Positions 34,641-45,927 of a DNA stretch of 64,000 nucleotides are shown here, piece after piece. The translations under genes and the position numbers were made by a program. Below the pieces are notes generated by a model. That model worked only from the letters and a program-made list of their open reading frames with translations, did not search any database and was not told the origin of the DNA. The DNA is from Corydoras sp. C115 (taxonomy: Eukaryota; Chordata; Actinopteri; Siluriformes; Callichthyidae). Location: contig JAFMOC010000170.1 of NCBI GenBank assembly GCA_019802505.1, forward strand, positions 1,576,001 to 1,640,000, in the 5' to 3' direction. The stretch's first letter is position 1, and every line of letters begins with the position of its first letter.

Positions 34641-35140
34641 ACAAACCAATTAGCCGCTGATGTTTGTTTGCGCCGATCTGACCATATCGCAGCCATCCAT
34701 TTTTAAACAGAAGGCCTTCTGTCTTGCCTTCCCCATTAGTGCTGTGCACAGAAGAGCAAACGGCTTTAGCTCAGGGCAATGTTGCTGATGCGCTTGATGC
34801 AGTGGCACACACAAACACACAGTTACTAACATCCGCATCCATCATGGGAGGCAAAAAAAAAAAGAAGAAGAAGCCATAGCGGAGGAGGCAATGACCGAGG
34901 AGGACGAATTATTTAACAGGCGGAAACTATGAATTTCATTTCGCCATCTATAATTTAGTTTTAAAAACAACCCAAAATGTAAATCTGTGTGGCAACAGTC
35001 ACCACCCCCCCTCACCCCGTCTGCTCCACGAGTCGTGTCCCGAAGACTCAAATATTATACCCCTCCTGTTGCCGATGTGTCAATAAACTGTGACCTCTCC
35101 CGAGTTCGGCCGCGATTTCTGACCAGCTGACGGGGAACCG
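34641..35140. other. Unique noncoding sequence
   Basis: Short A-rich run at 34853-34872 (AAAGAAGAAGAAG). No repeat family or gene is recognised. Confidence 0.4.
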
Positions 35141-35568
35141 AGATTCCGCTGGCCATGTTTCATTAAAAACCGGTTAACTGGTTTAACGAGTCAACAGAGA
35201 GCAGCAGAGAGCATCCTGAGCTGGGACTAAAGAACTAGAGAACTTAAAAGAGTTCCAGGAGAACTCTTAAGTTCTCGTTTAGAATTGTTACTCGTCATTA
35301 ATGTCTATGGTAATGCCGAACCTTTAATCTTTTTATAAAGATTCCGCTGGCCATGTTTCATTAAAACCACTTAAACAGACTGAAAGCACAATAATGTGCA
35401 CACTCACTGATTCACTCACCACGTCTGAGTCTACAGCAGAGAGCATCCTGAACTGGGACTGAAGAACTTCCAGAGAACGTAAAAGAGTTCCAGGTGAACC
35501 CTTAAGTTCTCGTTTAGCGTTGTTACTCGTCATTAACGTCTACGTTTTATCTTTTTCTAAATATATCT
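35141..35568 (+). repeat. Imperfect two-copy tandem duplication
   Basis: AGATTCCGCTGGCCATGTTT occurs at 35141 and again at 35339, and the order of later blocks is shared: CAGAGAGCATCCTGA(G/A)CTGG, AAAAGAGTTCCAGG, CTTAAGTTCTCGTTTAG and TTGTTACTCGTCATTAA. Copy 2 has about 30 extra bases near 35370-35430. Each copy contains an inverted repeat, GAGAAC(T/G)TAAAAGAGTTC with a mate ending TTAAGTTCTC. Confidence 0.85.
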
Positions 35569-35598
35569 GTGGAGGCAGATTCCCTTCAGTGCTTCAGA

Positions 35599-35888
35599 CA
35601 TTCATTATCTCCCGCTTTATCCTCTATTAGGGTCGTGGTGGGGTTCCCCATGCCCATCCAGGGGAGAACGTCTCGGGCGCTGGGCAGATAGATCCAGGAC
35701 AGGGCGCCAATCCATCGCTGGGCACACATTCACTCACACAGACACACTCTATATGGGGCAATTTGGAGAACTCAATTGACTTGATCCATGTTTTTGGACT
35801 GTGGGAGGAAACCGGAGAACCCGGAGGAAACCCACGCAGACACGGGGAGAACATGGAAACTCCACCCAGATGGGGATTCGAACCGGGA
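35599..35888 (-). mobile_element. V-SINE truncated at the B box
   Basis: Tail, body and core are complete and close to the other young copies. It stops at GGATTCGAACCGGGA (B box), so the A-box half of the head is missing, as in the copy at 14584. No clear target duplication was found. Confidence 0.9.
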
Positions 35889-36305
35889 CTGAGACGAACT
35901 GATTGATTAATGAATTAATTGCAGTGTGACGGCAGCAAAGCACAAAAATAAGCAAATCAATCAATCGGCCAACGCATTCCGACTTTCTTAAACACATTTC
36001 TGGCGGCTGTTACGATAATTCTAGGTTTGTCTTTTTCTTTAAATCACTTTGCTGATCGGATGGAGTGTATTCCTTCCTGCTTAACTAAGGAGAAAGACGA
36101 GTGGCGGGGAGTTAGGGTTAGAATCTCTTTGATACAGCGCAGATCATTAAAGTGTTGCTCGGGAACTTGGGCTAAAAATCCATTATTCTCCAGCAGATGA
36201 CCTGGGATAATGGTGAGTACATTTTTAATGCATCGTTCGAAAATTGCCAAGACCTTACTAAAATGGAAAGTAGTTGTGCAGGAGCCCTGACAGTAATAAT
36301 ACAAG

Positions 36306-36351
<46 letters not shown>

Positions 36352-37159
36352 TTTCTCTTTGGCTCCTTTTAAGTTGCCAACATCCAAAGACTGCAGCAAA
36401 CTATATGAAGAAAAAAAAAAATCATTACATGCCTGTTTCATCTGACTCTTTCTACCTGCGCAGAGAGGCAGTGGAGCGGATTAAAGGTGACTAAAATCTA
36501 AAACTCACTGAGGCTGCTGCTGCCGCCGCCGCCGCTTCTCCTTCCTTCTATATTCCAACTTTTATTTTTAATGGAGGATCTGCTCGGAGCTCGTTTACTC
36601 AGGAACAGAGGGATATAAATGTTTTAAATATTTCCTTTTTTTTTTCCCCTGCCCAAAAAAGAAAAGGGAAAAGGGAATGGAAGGAGGAAAGAGAGGGTAA
36701 TCGGAGAAAGATTTTAGATTTTAATCTTAATAATTCATATTGCGTTCCCTCAATCCGTCTGCGGCCCTCTCTCTCTCTCCTTTTCTTTTTTTAAAACCTC
36801 CAACTAGTGTTTGATGAAGACGCCATTTGCGTTTCGCAGCAGGTAAATCCAGCTCGCCGGCCACTCTGCAGATGACCGCCTGATAAGTGCAGGAACAGAG
36901 CCGACGATCCGGCCGCTGTTACACGGTCAGAAACGATGCCAGGGCAAAAGCAAACAAGGTTAGCGTGTAGCACCAGGCCCAGGGGAAGGAGAGAGGCCCG
37001 GATATCTGGCAGATCACAGGGAGATTGTGCACCTTTAGTAGCAGGCGAGTTTAAAGTCGAGATGGCCCCGTGTGCATCAGCGTGACCATCAGACCTCTGT
37101 CCTGAGAAAACTGATTGCTGGAGCCAAACATCAATAACCAAATTTATTACGTTATACAC
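35889..37159. other. Unique noncoding sequence with simple repeats
   Basis: Contains 40 As at 36308-36347, a CTGCTGCTGCCGCCGCCGCC tract near 36512-36534, and A/T runs at 36635-36645 and 36784-36792. Lysine- or phenylalanine-rich frames at 36172-36445 come from the A tract. No gene is recognised. Confidence 0.45.
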
Positions 37160-37660
37160 GAAACCCTCTTATCCGTATCTCTGATATAGCGGCACTGATG
37201 ATTCTCATTGAAGCAGGTGATTGGATGTTGCCTGATTTCCTCATATATTACCGTATTTCCCTCCTCGTCCTCGTCGTGAGGCCGTACGTTCTGTTTCTGG
37301 TGCGCCATCGTGTTATTGTATTCCAATTAAGCCTCGGTGAGATGAAGGCTCTGCATTTCGAACGGTCCCTGCACTTTTTGCAAACCCACGGAACGCGAAA
37401 ACAAGCAAAGACGGCACGCGAGGCGTGCGGCGTGCTGCTAAACTGTCGTGAAATTATCATTTTGTCATATTGGCCACCCGTACTTCAGCCAATATTTGCC
37501 TGGAAATTGGACCAGGCGTCCGTGATTGCTGTCATTAGCAACAGCATCGTTCATATTATTGCAGAGATCAATGTGGCTTCTCCCGTTTTTCAATCAATCT
37601 TCGGTCGTCTTAGTGCCGCATCCGCCGGCGTAATAAAAAAAACAGTGCGCTAAATGTCAA
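37160..37660. other. Complex sequence with a 151-codon open frame
   Basis: An open frame at 37198-37653 (+) runs 151 codons without low-complexity sequence. Its translation has no domain that I recognise, and a minus-strand frame overlaps its first half. The DNA has CCGTATTTCCCTCCTCG, AAATTATCATTTTGTC and GTCATTAGCAACAGC (RFX-like), which look more like noncoding constraint. A coding exon is possible but unsupported. Confidence 0.25.
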
Positions 37661-38380
37661 CGTTAAGTATGATGGTGCCATCTGCATTTTTTTTAGTGTG
37701 TGTGTGTGTGTGTGTGTGTTGTTAAATGGCCTATTTGGTATCAACACACGTTAAAGTGCATGTGTTCTGGTGATATGATGAGAGAGAGAGAGAGAGAGCA
37801 TGAGGGATCAGAAGAGAGGAAATGAGATGGGAAGCCTGTAGCTCGATGATCAGGGTTTTGAGTTTTCTGACCCTCGGGTCCGAAGAACAGAGCTCCCTCT
37901 TTGTAGTCGGTCCTCCTCGCGTGTCGCACAAACCTTTTACTAATAAAAAAATAAAATAAAAAAATAAAAAAATCCCAAAGCCATGATGCTCAGCCGCACA
38001 GATCCCATCCCATTCTGCTTACAGGCCTATTACCTACACCAACCCCGTCTGTGCAGGAGGAGGTAGCTCATTGCTGGCCCAGGGGTCAAGGTTCAAAGGA
38101 GGTGATGGGGACTGTCATCTCCCCCCCCCATCCTGCTCCCTCTCATCTGAACTGCTGCTGAAGTCAAGTTCAGCGAGCGGGTCTGACCCGTCTGAATGCC
38201 ACGGCCATATGGGTGCATCTGCATGCGGGGGCCAGCTGACTCAGTCCAGGCTTGGTTAGTCTAATCGGGGTGGGGTGGGGTGGGGTGGGGATGGAGGTGG
38301 AGGCAGGGTAGGCTCTATGATTTAGAAAAATGTGATTTCCCCATACAGGGCTGAGCGGGAGCGCTGATCCCTTTATACGC
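37661..38380. other. Unique noncoding sequence with simple repeats
   Basis: Contains a GT tract at 37696-37719, a GA tract at 37780-37798, and five runs of GGGG separated by T at 38267-38290 (potential G-quadruplex). No gene is recognised. Confidence 0.5.
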
Positions 38381-38962
38381 GTTCCACGCAATTTTTCAAA
38401 GTGTCTTGTCCGTGGAATACCGCAGCGGGGTCACGGTTATTTCTGCGTCCGGTGTTTTCGTTCCCGTACCATGAATAATGCAGACTCTCCGGGGAAATGA
38501 CTGACAATTATATAAATGGAAGCGCTTCCTTTTCAAATCAGTTTTCTGCTTTGTTTTTTTTGGGTTTTTTTTTGTTTTTTTATTTTATTCTTTTCGTTTC
38601 CAAGCGCCCTCATAAAGCACCTCGGCTTAATCTGCATGTCGGTGCGAAAACAGCTTCCGACGTCGGAAAACGAGCAAACTTTTCCCGTTCACTTTCTCCC
38701 AGACCCATCCTTCCTCCTCTAATTGTCATCAGTAAATATACAGGGGGGCCACAGGAACATGTGTTATGGCCAGCGGTGCGTCACGAGCCGTTGCTCACGG
38801 GGGCCGTAAAAAGCGCCGGCCTGCGTCTCCGCACGCCAGAGGCCAGTCGCTGCACAGTTGCTTGGACCGAGCTTTTGTTTTATTATCTATTGTCTGGATA
38901 GCTGACCCTCACTCTGCTCCCTGCTAGACTTTTGACCCCCTACCCCCCCTCCCTCCCTTTTT

Positions 38963-38995
<33 letters not shown>

Positions 38996-39392
38996 ACCGT
39001 CCGATTGCAGCTGACCCCATACGTCCAGCCGGCTTTTTAAATCCACAGCAGATGCTTTGGGGTGGCCCGCAAATAAATGCAAATGCTATTCAGCCGCGAT
39101 GGCCAAGTCATTTTCAGAGTTCCACAAAACACATTTTTCGGAATACATTCAGCGAAACGCACCGAAATGGAGAAATCTATCACTTTTATTTTTTTCGGGC
39201 GCCGCACTTGTGGCACACTTATGTGGACGTGACGAGGTTATTCTGTCACCTATAGTAATGATGTGACCCATATGATTTCGTGATTGGTAGTCAGAGTCCC
39301 TGTGAGTGTGAGTGTGTGTGTGTGTCTGAATGAGACAAAGCACCTTGAGAGTCCCGAATGTCGCTGCCCTTGTGTCCTTTTGACGGAAGGTG

Positions 39393-39427
<35 letters not shown>

Positions 39428-39477
39428 GTGTATGATCAATCTCACATGGATCAGTCATGGTGGCAGTGGCTCTGACT

Positions 39478-39505
39478 CTCCTCTCTCCCTCTCTCTCCCT
39501 CTCTC

Positions 39506-39570
<65 letters not shown>
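39478..39570. repeat. (CT)n microsatellite, about 93 bp
   Basis: Nearly pure CT with interruptions CCCT and TGTC in its left third. It is a homopurine/homopyrimidine mirror-type tract. Confidence 0.97.
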
Positions 39571-39572
<2 letters not shown>

Positions 39573-40192
39573 CTCTTTCGCTCGCTCCACTACTCTTCCG
39601 TGTGGCTTTTAGTAGGGTCAGGAGAGAACCTGGACCACACGTTCTGCTGTCGGATAACTGCTGAACTTGGAAAGGAGCCCTAATTGCAGAGGAGGAGAGA
39701 AGCCCAGGTACTGCCTTTATTGTATCTCTAGCATCACGCTGTCCTACAGTGTCACCTGTACTGCTGTGATTGATCAGCTCCCTCACTTACTTATGTACAC
39801 ACACACACACACACACACACATCGAGGGATCTGCCCACACACCAACACAACCACACACACACACATACACACACACATCACAAACTCACTTGCTTGCACA
39901 CTTCGGTCAACGTGGACCAGCCGAGTTGTCTTTTTTATTTATTTATTTTTTAAGTTTTCGCTGATGTACCGCTGTCAGCTGCTCTTTGTGATGAGGACGA
40001 CGCGTTTACGTTCTTGTCTCAAGTTTTGGACTTTGCGTGCTTTAACTGAGAACGAGGAGGACGTTTGTTTTGATGAAGGTTCAGAAGTTTCTCGCCGGCG
40101 CCACCGCATCTTCTAACGAGTGAAAGTTGTTCACAGTGACGTTGCTAAAGAGTTCTATTGCCTCATCAAGGTTTTGTAATGATCAGAAGAGA

Positions 40193-40261
<69 letters not shown>
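40193..40261. repeat. (GT)n microsatellite, about 69 bp
   Basis: Uninterrupted GT dinucleotides, the longest pure GT tract in the window. Confidence 0.97.
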
Positions 40262-40265
<4 letters not shown>

Positions 40266-40592
40266 GTAAGCATGGTCACATAAATAACACCATGTCTTTA
40301 GTATAATAACATCCTCTTTAGCTTTTTAGTTTAAGAGGATGCTCTTGGGTGTCTGTGGGCCTGCTTCCTCCTGTGAGGATGTTGCAAACTAACCTCCCCC
40401 CCCCCTCCCGGTTCTAATCAAAACACACATCAAACAAACATAAACGATTAAAAACCAATGGCACACGTCTGATGTGAACTGACCGACCGACTGAGGGATA
40501 ACCCCCCCACCCCCCCCCACGTCTGAGCTTTCCCCGGCCGACGCTAAAGTTCTTTATAAGTGGCAACTCATCCTGATCTTTCCGAATTAATC

Positions 40593-41110
40593 TCCCTGAA
40601 TGGACTTTTTGTGAATTAATGTTCGGCTGTGCGGGCGAGAAAGTTTAAAAACTGCCAAAAGTCTTTCTCCAAGGTTGTTTGGGAGGTACCTGAGGCCATG
40701 GCCATGGATTTTAGAGTGCAGCGCTGCTTTATGGTCTTGCATTGTAATTTCACTTTAACCACATTACACGTCCATTTAGGGCCGAGGGCTGGGGAAGCCA
40801 TTCTGGACTTGTTTTAAACTTAATTCACATGTACACAGACCCAGGCCCAAGAGGTTAATGGCTAACAAATTAACCCCTCTGGCATTATCTTACAAATAGC
40901 GTACAGAATATGATAACCTATAATCAATATCAGCAATTACATGTCAGACGGCTACTCGTGTCGCTGACCTGTCTCCCATGAAGGGAGCGTCTCCGGAAAG
41001 AGGATCTCTTGCCGGTCATGCAGAGAGGCCCTAATGATGTCATTACAAGGATTTAGGAAAGAGCACTGACACCTGGGACCACCTCTATGACTCCTTCCTT
41101 TTACCACCAT
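40593..41110. promoter_or_regulatory. Candidate conserved noncoding element
   Basis: A long repeat-free block has GCAGCGCTGCTTTATGGTC, GAGGTTAATGGCTAAC, AAATTAACCCC, ATAATCAATATCAGCAATTAC (HNF1/CUT/homeodomain-like) and CTAATGATGTCATTAC (homeodomain plus CRE-like half sites). Its ends are set by a poly-T/CTTT tract on the right. It is among the better constrained-looking intervals in the window. Confidence 0.4.
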
Positions 41111-41498
41111 ATCATTTCTCTTCCGTCCTTCTTTCTGCTTCCGTTTTTTTAACAACTCTTTCTTTCTTTCTTTTTTTTTTAAACTGCCTTAAACCTTCTG
41201 ATATGTATAATATTCAACAGATCATACTGGATTCAAAATTTATATCCGGATTCAGGAAGTGAGGATGTAAACACAACAGGTTCCTTTAGTCCAAGTTTCT
41301 CTCATTCATGATCGAGTCCCTTGAAAATATTTTTAAAAGAGAACATATATTTAAATATTAACAAAACACAAAAGTCTTTTTTAAGAGAATCTATTCTATA
41401 AAATAAGTTATTTATCTACACTGGCAACACACACAGCGTTTGCATTGTATAAACCTTTAAAAATAAAAAAAAAATATTTGTATAAATTATATATATAA
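41111..41498. other. AT-rich unique sequence
   Basis: CTTT repeats at 41157-41180 and AT-rich sequence lead into the compound microsatellite. No gene is recognised. Confidence 0.5.
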
Positions 41499-41499
41499 A

Positions 41500-41574
<75 letters not shown>

Positions 41575-41579
41575 AACAC

Positions 41580-41674
<95 letters not shown>

Positions 41675-41705
41675 ATGTATGTATGTATATATACATATAT
41701 ATGTA

Positions 41706-41789
<84 letters not shown>

Positions 41790-41833
41790 TATATATACAC
41801 ACACACACATATATATACACATATATATGTATG

Positions 41834-41920
<87 letters not shown>

Positions 41921-41940
41921 ATATATGTTTACATATATAA
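41499..41940. repeat. Compound TA/CA/GT microsatellite, about 440 bp
   Basis: Blocks run in the order TA (about 41499-41566), CA (to about 41614), TA (to about 41662), GTAT/GT (to about 41714), TA (to about 41779), CA/TA mixtures (to about 41838), TA (to about 41873) and GT (to about 41918). CA blocks on the left can pair with GT blocks on the right, and TA blocks are self-complementary. Tyr/Ile/Cys/Val/His/Thr frames of up to 193 codons here are artefacts. Confidence 0.97.
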
Positions 41941-42750
41941 ATATATGTACATAAAGTATTATTAAGGCCTCTGAATTGCAATGAGCCAAAGTTACAGCAG
42001 TCCAGAAAAAGAAATATATAATTAGAGATGAAGTTGACGTGCAGTTTAAATAAAACAGTTGTTCCAGTTTTATCTTTTAACCTTCTGCTCTGATTTTCTG
42101 TTGGTTAGCATGGACAGTTGCACAGATGTTCATATATTTCAATACTTAAGTATTTAAATATTGTTCTATTTATTTATCCAGAGTTTTATATAAAAAAATA
42201 CCCTGTGTGGTTCTGTAATTCTGATCAGCAGAATGTGGAGGAAAATAAATGCTTTAGTATGTTTTAAATAAAATGTGTTATGTTACAAACACTAAAGTTA
42301 AAGCTTGAATAAGAATTAATATTGGCGTTATAATTAAATTAAATAGATTTTCATAACAATATAAATTATAATTAGGAAATAATAAAATACAATTACAGTA
42401 TTGTATTGGGAATAATTTAAAAGGTCTTTAAGTTTAATTATGTTTAATTAATTACATAGTTACTAAATTATTTACAGTAAAAACCTTATGCTTACATTAC
42501 AATATTGTATACGACAAAATAATGTATGAAACAGCTGTATATATCTGTATATTATCAGCTTTATAATTCATATATTCGTTGTTGTTTTTTCTCGATCAGT
42601 TTTGTTATTGGAATCTTTTGATTGGTTTGTTTGTTGCGCCACAATTAAAGGTTTTAAGATTCACCCGGATAGAGAAACAGAATCAGAACAGTTCGCCTTC
42701 CAAACTGCTTTGTTTCGATACTTTATTGATTTAATTAGGGTTTTTTTGTT
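41941..42750. other. AT-rich unique sequence
   Basis: Strongly AT-rich with many short A/T words. No repeat family, gene or RNA was recognised. Confidence 0.5.
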
Positions 42751-42754
42751 GGAT

Positions 42755-42970
42755 GATGGACGAACTTTGACGTCACTTTGCAGAAACGTCGCTTCGTGGC
42801 GTAACTTGTTCCATTAACCCTTTAAAAGTTCGTCGTTGTCTGTCGTCGTGTTTTCTCGTGCTTCTGAAATTCGTTCGTCCTCTTGCAGAATGACGTCAGA
42901 ACTTTGTTGCGCTTCGCGTTCGTGACGTAGCGTTTCTCGAACCCGCGCGTTTGATCGCTGGTTCGCTAAC
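42755..42970. promoter_or_regulatory. Small CpG island with two full CRE sites
   Basis: I count about 26 CpGs in some 205 bp, set in AT-rich, CpG-poor surroundings. The CREB/ATF palindrome TGACGTCA occurs at 42768-42775 and 42891-42898, and a half site TGACGTAG at 42923-42930. GAACCCGCGCGTTTG follows. No TATA box or convincing first exon could be fixed. An orphan CpG island, enhancer or alternative promoter is inferred. Confidence 0.5.
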
Positions 42971-44219
42971 AAATTAAATAATTTGCATTCTGAAATTAAC
43001 AAAATGCGCAAATTACACGTTAAATTTGCATTCATTTCGTACAGATAATAAAACAAAAATGGTTCTTCGCTTAGACTTCTGTGCAGATGTGGGCCTTCCA
43101 GCTGCAGATGACGGCTGCGTGTTGGGCATCGTGTTGCTCTGTTGTATATTAATTAAGTTATAAAATGTTGAATATTAATTAGATTTTTTTTGGTTAATTC
43201 AGGACTCGAGACTTAATGAAGAGATGAAATGAATTTGGGGAGTAAATCTGGCCGCTGTGATGTAGACCTGTAGACATGTTGTCACCCTGAGGACACTGGA
43301 ACTCTGATACCTGTATAAATAGAAACAGTATTCGTTTTTTTTTTTTTTTTTCTGTGTCCTTCTTGTCCTTGAAGTATTAGGATACATCCCGCTTTGTGTT
43401 CCACCATTTCACTTATTGCTAAAGTATTCAGTTTCATAAATATTAATTGATTGATGGCCAGACTTTGCGTTTGTGGATAATTTTACAAAACGCATTTGGA
43501 CCTTTACAATAAAAAATAACCTTCAGAATGTCATGCGAGGATTTAGACTCCAGTCTTAATTCTAATTGTAGTCCAATTGTGCAATACCTTTTATAATTCT
43601 AATTGAAACTAGCGACGTGGATGGATTCCCGTTATGTGTTTATTATATGTTTGCATTTTTCATTTGAATCCATTACAACAGCGCAATGTTTTAGTTTGAA
43701 GTGGACTCCGGAGCCCGGCACGCACCGCCGCTCCATCCCTCTGGATCTGCCGGAGAAATGTTAGAGATGTGGTTCTGAATGATGGGACTGATTATTTTGG
43801 GTCAGTTCAGCTCCAATTGACCGCGGCAGACTTCTGCGCGTTTCTGGACTGCAGCGTTTCTGTGGAGGACTGGAAAACAGAACCACATGTGCAGAGAATC
43901 TTAAAAAAAAAAAAAAGACATTTCCTTAAAACCACAAAATCAAGCTGCAAAAAAAAAAAAAAAAAAGATTTCACGTCGAGACGTAAGCAAAACTAAACCA
44001 TCGACCACGTTTATTTAAAATATTTAATTACCCCGATGAGCTATTAAATATATGTATGTTATGTTATTTTTATTACAATGGAAACACTGGCGTTCAAAGC
44101 GACTTTAAACGATCACCTTATTAAAATAAAACGACTAGAAGAAAACATATGAACTATAGATTATTATAATACCACCACCACCATTACCAATAGTACCACT
44201 AATGATAATTATAATATTA
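42971..44219. other. Unique noncoding sequence
   Basis: Contains a T run at 43335-43351 and A runs at 43902-43915 and 43949-43966. Sequence at 43700-43900 is complex. No gene is recognised. Confidence 0.45.
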
Positions 44220-44680
44220 ATAATATTAAAGCCTCGGTGGTCCATATAATCTCAGCACAATTAAAAGCTAACCTGTAGTTTCTGTTGAATGCCACTTGTG
44301 CGTTCCTGAGCACTCTGCCAGTTAATTAATCTGAGCAATTAGGCAAACACAAAGGGTAATTGGTCCTAATTGGTTCAGAGGGGTTATGTCTAATTATTAC
44401 AGTCTAATTGAAAGCCTTTACGAGGGGGTTGTTGTGTATTCAAAGCAGCCGGTCGTTACAAGCTGTTCTCAGTGGTAAACACTATTCACATTTAAATGAG
44501 GCGGGGTAACTTTGGCACAGAAACACGCGGGCGGCCCCTGCGAGCCTGCTATTAGTGGCGTTTCGCTTTTGTCCGCCTCTGCTGAATTAACCTGACTCGT
44601 GCTAAGAAATGATCTGCCTAATTCAGTGGCTGGCATCGAGCCCACGATCGGAAACAGACCTAATCCGTTCAACAAAAAAA
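44220..44680. promoter_or_regulatory. Homeodomain-site-dense candidate CNE
   Basis: Within about 100 bp (44320-44420) lie CAGTTAATTAATCTGAG, AGCAATTAGGC, GGTAATTGGTCCTAATTGG, GTCTAATTATTAC and AGTCTAATTGAAAGCC: at least six TAATTA/TAATTG/CAATTA cores. A second complex block, 44500-44680, has CTGCTATTAGTGGCG, GCTGAATTAACC and GCCTAATTCAGTGGC, ending at an A run. This is the densest homeodomain-type cluster in the window and resembles developmental enhancers. Confidence 0.45.
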
Positions 44681-45004
44681 AAAAAAAAAAAAAAAAAACA
44701 CGCACCGAAATTATTCCACAATTAAAAAAAAAAAAAAAAAATAATAATAATAATTTGTGTCGCAAATAAAATGCGTATTCCATAAAATGACCGTGATTTC
44801 ATTTCAAACAACAATGTTCTGATGTTTCGAACAAATCAACAAATTAAATAAATTTAAAAAAATCGACTTATCGACTTAACGTCAATAATTTAAATTGCAA
44901 AATAAGCTTTGTTTTTATACAGTAGCCCGCGTTACAAGCGCGGTGAAGAATAAATGAAACGTTCGTAATGACGCTTACCGTTTGGAATTTTCGCGCAATT
45001 TTAA

Positions 45005-45041
<37 letters not shown>

Positions 45042-45170
45042 TTATCTTTAATATCGTCGCCTCCGAACGCCGTGCACCTGTCTTTTATCACCCCCCCCCC
45101 TCATCCCGCTAAACCCTCACCCTTTTACTGAGGGGGGCTGGGGGGGGGGGAGAAGGGGCATCTGATGCAC
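44681..45170. other. AT-rich sequence with A runs and (TTA)n
   Basis: A runs lie at 44675-44698 and 44725-44741, a (TTA)12 tract at 45003-45041, and C and G runs at 45090-45099 and 45142-45151. No gene is recognised. Confidence 0.6.
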
Positions 45171-45365
45171 TGGCCATCATTAGCGATGCGTGTCATATTT
45201 GTGGCCCCGCCCCGCGCGCGCTCTTTAGCTCCGCGGTGCACGCTGCCCAGTTTCTGACCTGAAACCCGCTTTGTTGTCTGCACTCGTTATCCTGTCAGCT
45301 CCATCATTTCTTTAATACTTCACCATCTGTGTATACATTCACAACAATTAGGTCGAAATGAGACC
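45171..45365. promoter_or_regulatory. Candidate CNE with GC-box
   Basis: GCCATCATTAGCGATGCGTG is followed by GTGGCCCCGCCCCGCGCGCG (SP1-type GC box and CpG cluster). Then come TTGTTGTCTGC, CATTTCTTTAATAC and CACAACAATTAGG (SOX plus homeodomain-like). Inference from motif content only. Confidence 0.35.
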
Positions 45366-45895
45366 CTCAGAATAATTTACTGCGTTTGATGCTGAATGGG
45401 TGACAGAGTGGTGCCACGTTTCGAGGTGGTGGAGCAAAAAAAAAGGCTTTTCCTCTCCATCCACCAAACCAGCCGGGATGCATTCTGGAGAAAAGGGCAT
45501 TAAAAATAAAAAGGGATTCAAATGGGGGGTTCAGGCCTAAATGTTCTGTATGAAAATGCATCCTGTTTAAGTAAAAAAAAAAATAAAAAAAAAATCCATT
45601 TACAAAATCACCAAAGAGGAAATCTTAATATTGTTGTCAAAGAGGGAATCAAATAGAATTGAAATGTATTTAAACAGACAGTCATCCTGTCTTATTGATT
45701 TTTGAATTTTAAAGGTGCAAACAGAATTGTGGGGAACATGGTCTGAAGGTGTATGTGGTGCCGGGTAATGCATGAGAGAGCAGGCCTCCCTCTGAATAAT
45801 CCCGAATTATATTAAAAAAAAAAAAAAAGGAGCGGTCTCCTGGGGCATCCAAGGTCAAGTCCACAACCCCTGACCCAAGTGGAGCACTGTCTAGA

Positions 45896-45927
<32 letters not shown>

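Larger units (their letters stand above)
38381..40592. other. Unique sequence and microsatellites
   Basis: Moderately CpG-rich unique sequence (38400-38460 and 38640-38860) is followed by 30 Ts at 38965-38994, a GT tract at 39390-39431, a long CT tract at 39478-39570, a CA tract at 39798-39821 and a GT tract at 40193-40261. Frames here are repeat-derived. No gene is recognised. Confidence 0.5.

Noticed and set aside
37198..37653. 151-codon plus-strand frame
   Set aside because: Unrecognisable protein with overlapping opposite-strand frame; retained only as a note because the sequence is not low-complexity.
39451..39786. Arg/Glu-rich minus-strand frame
   Set aside because: Translation of the CT/GA microsatellite at 39478-39570.
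41408..41989. 193-codon Tyr/Ile/Val/Cys/His/Thr frame
   Set aside because: Direct translation of TA/CA/GT dinucleotides, open in multiple frames on both strands.
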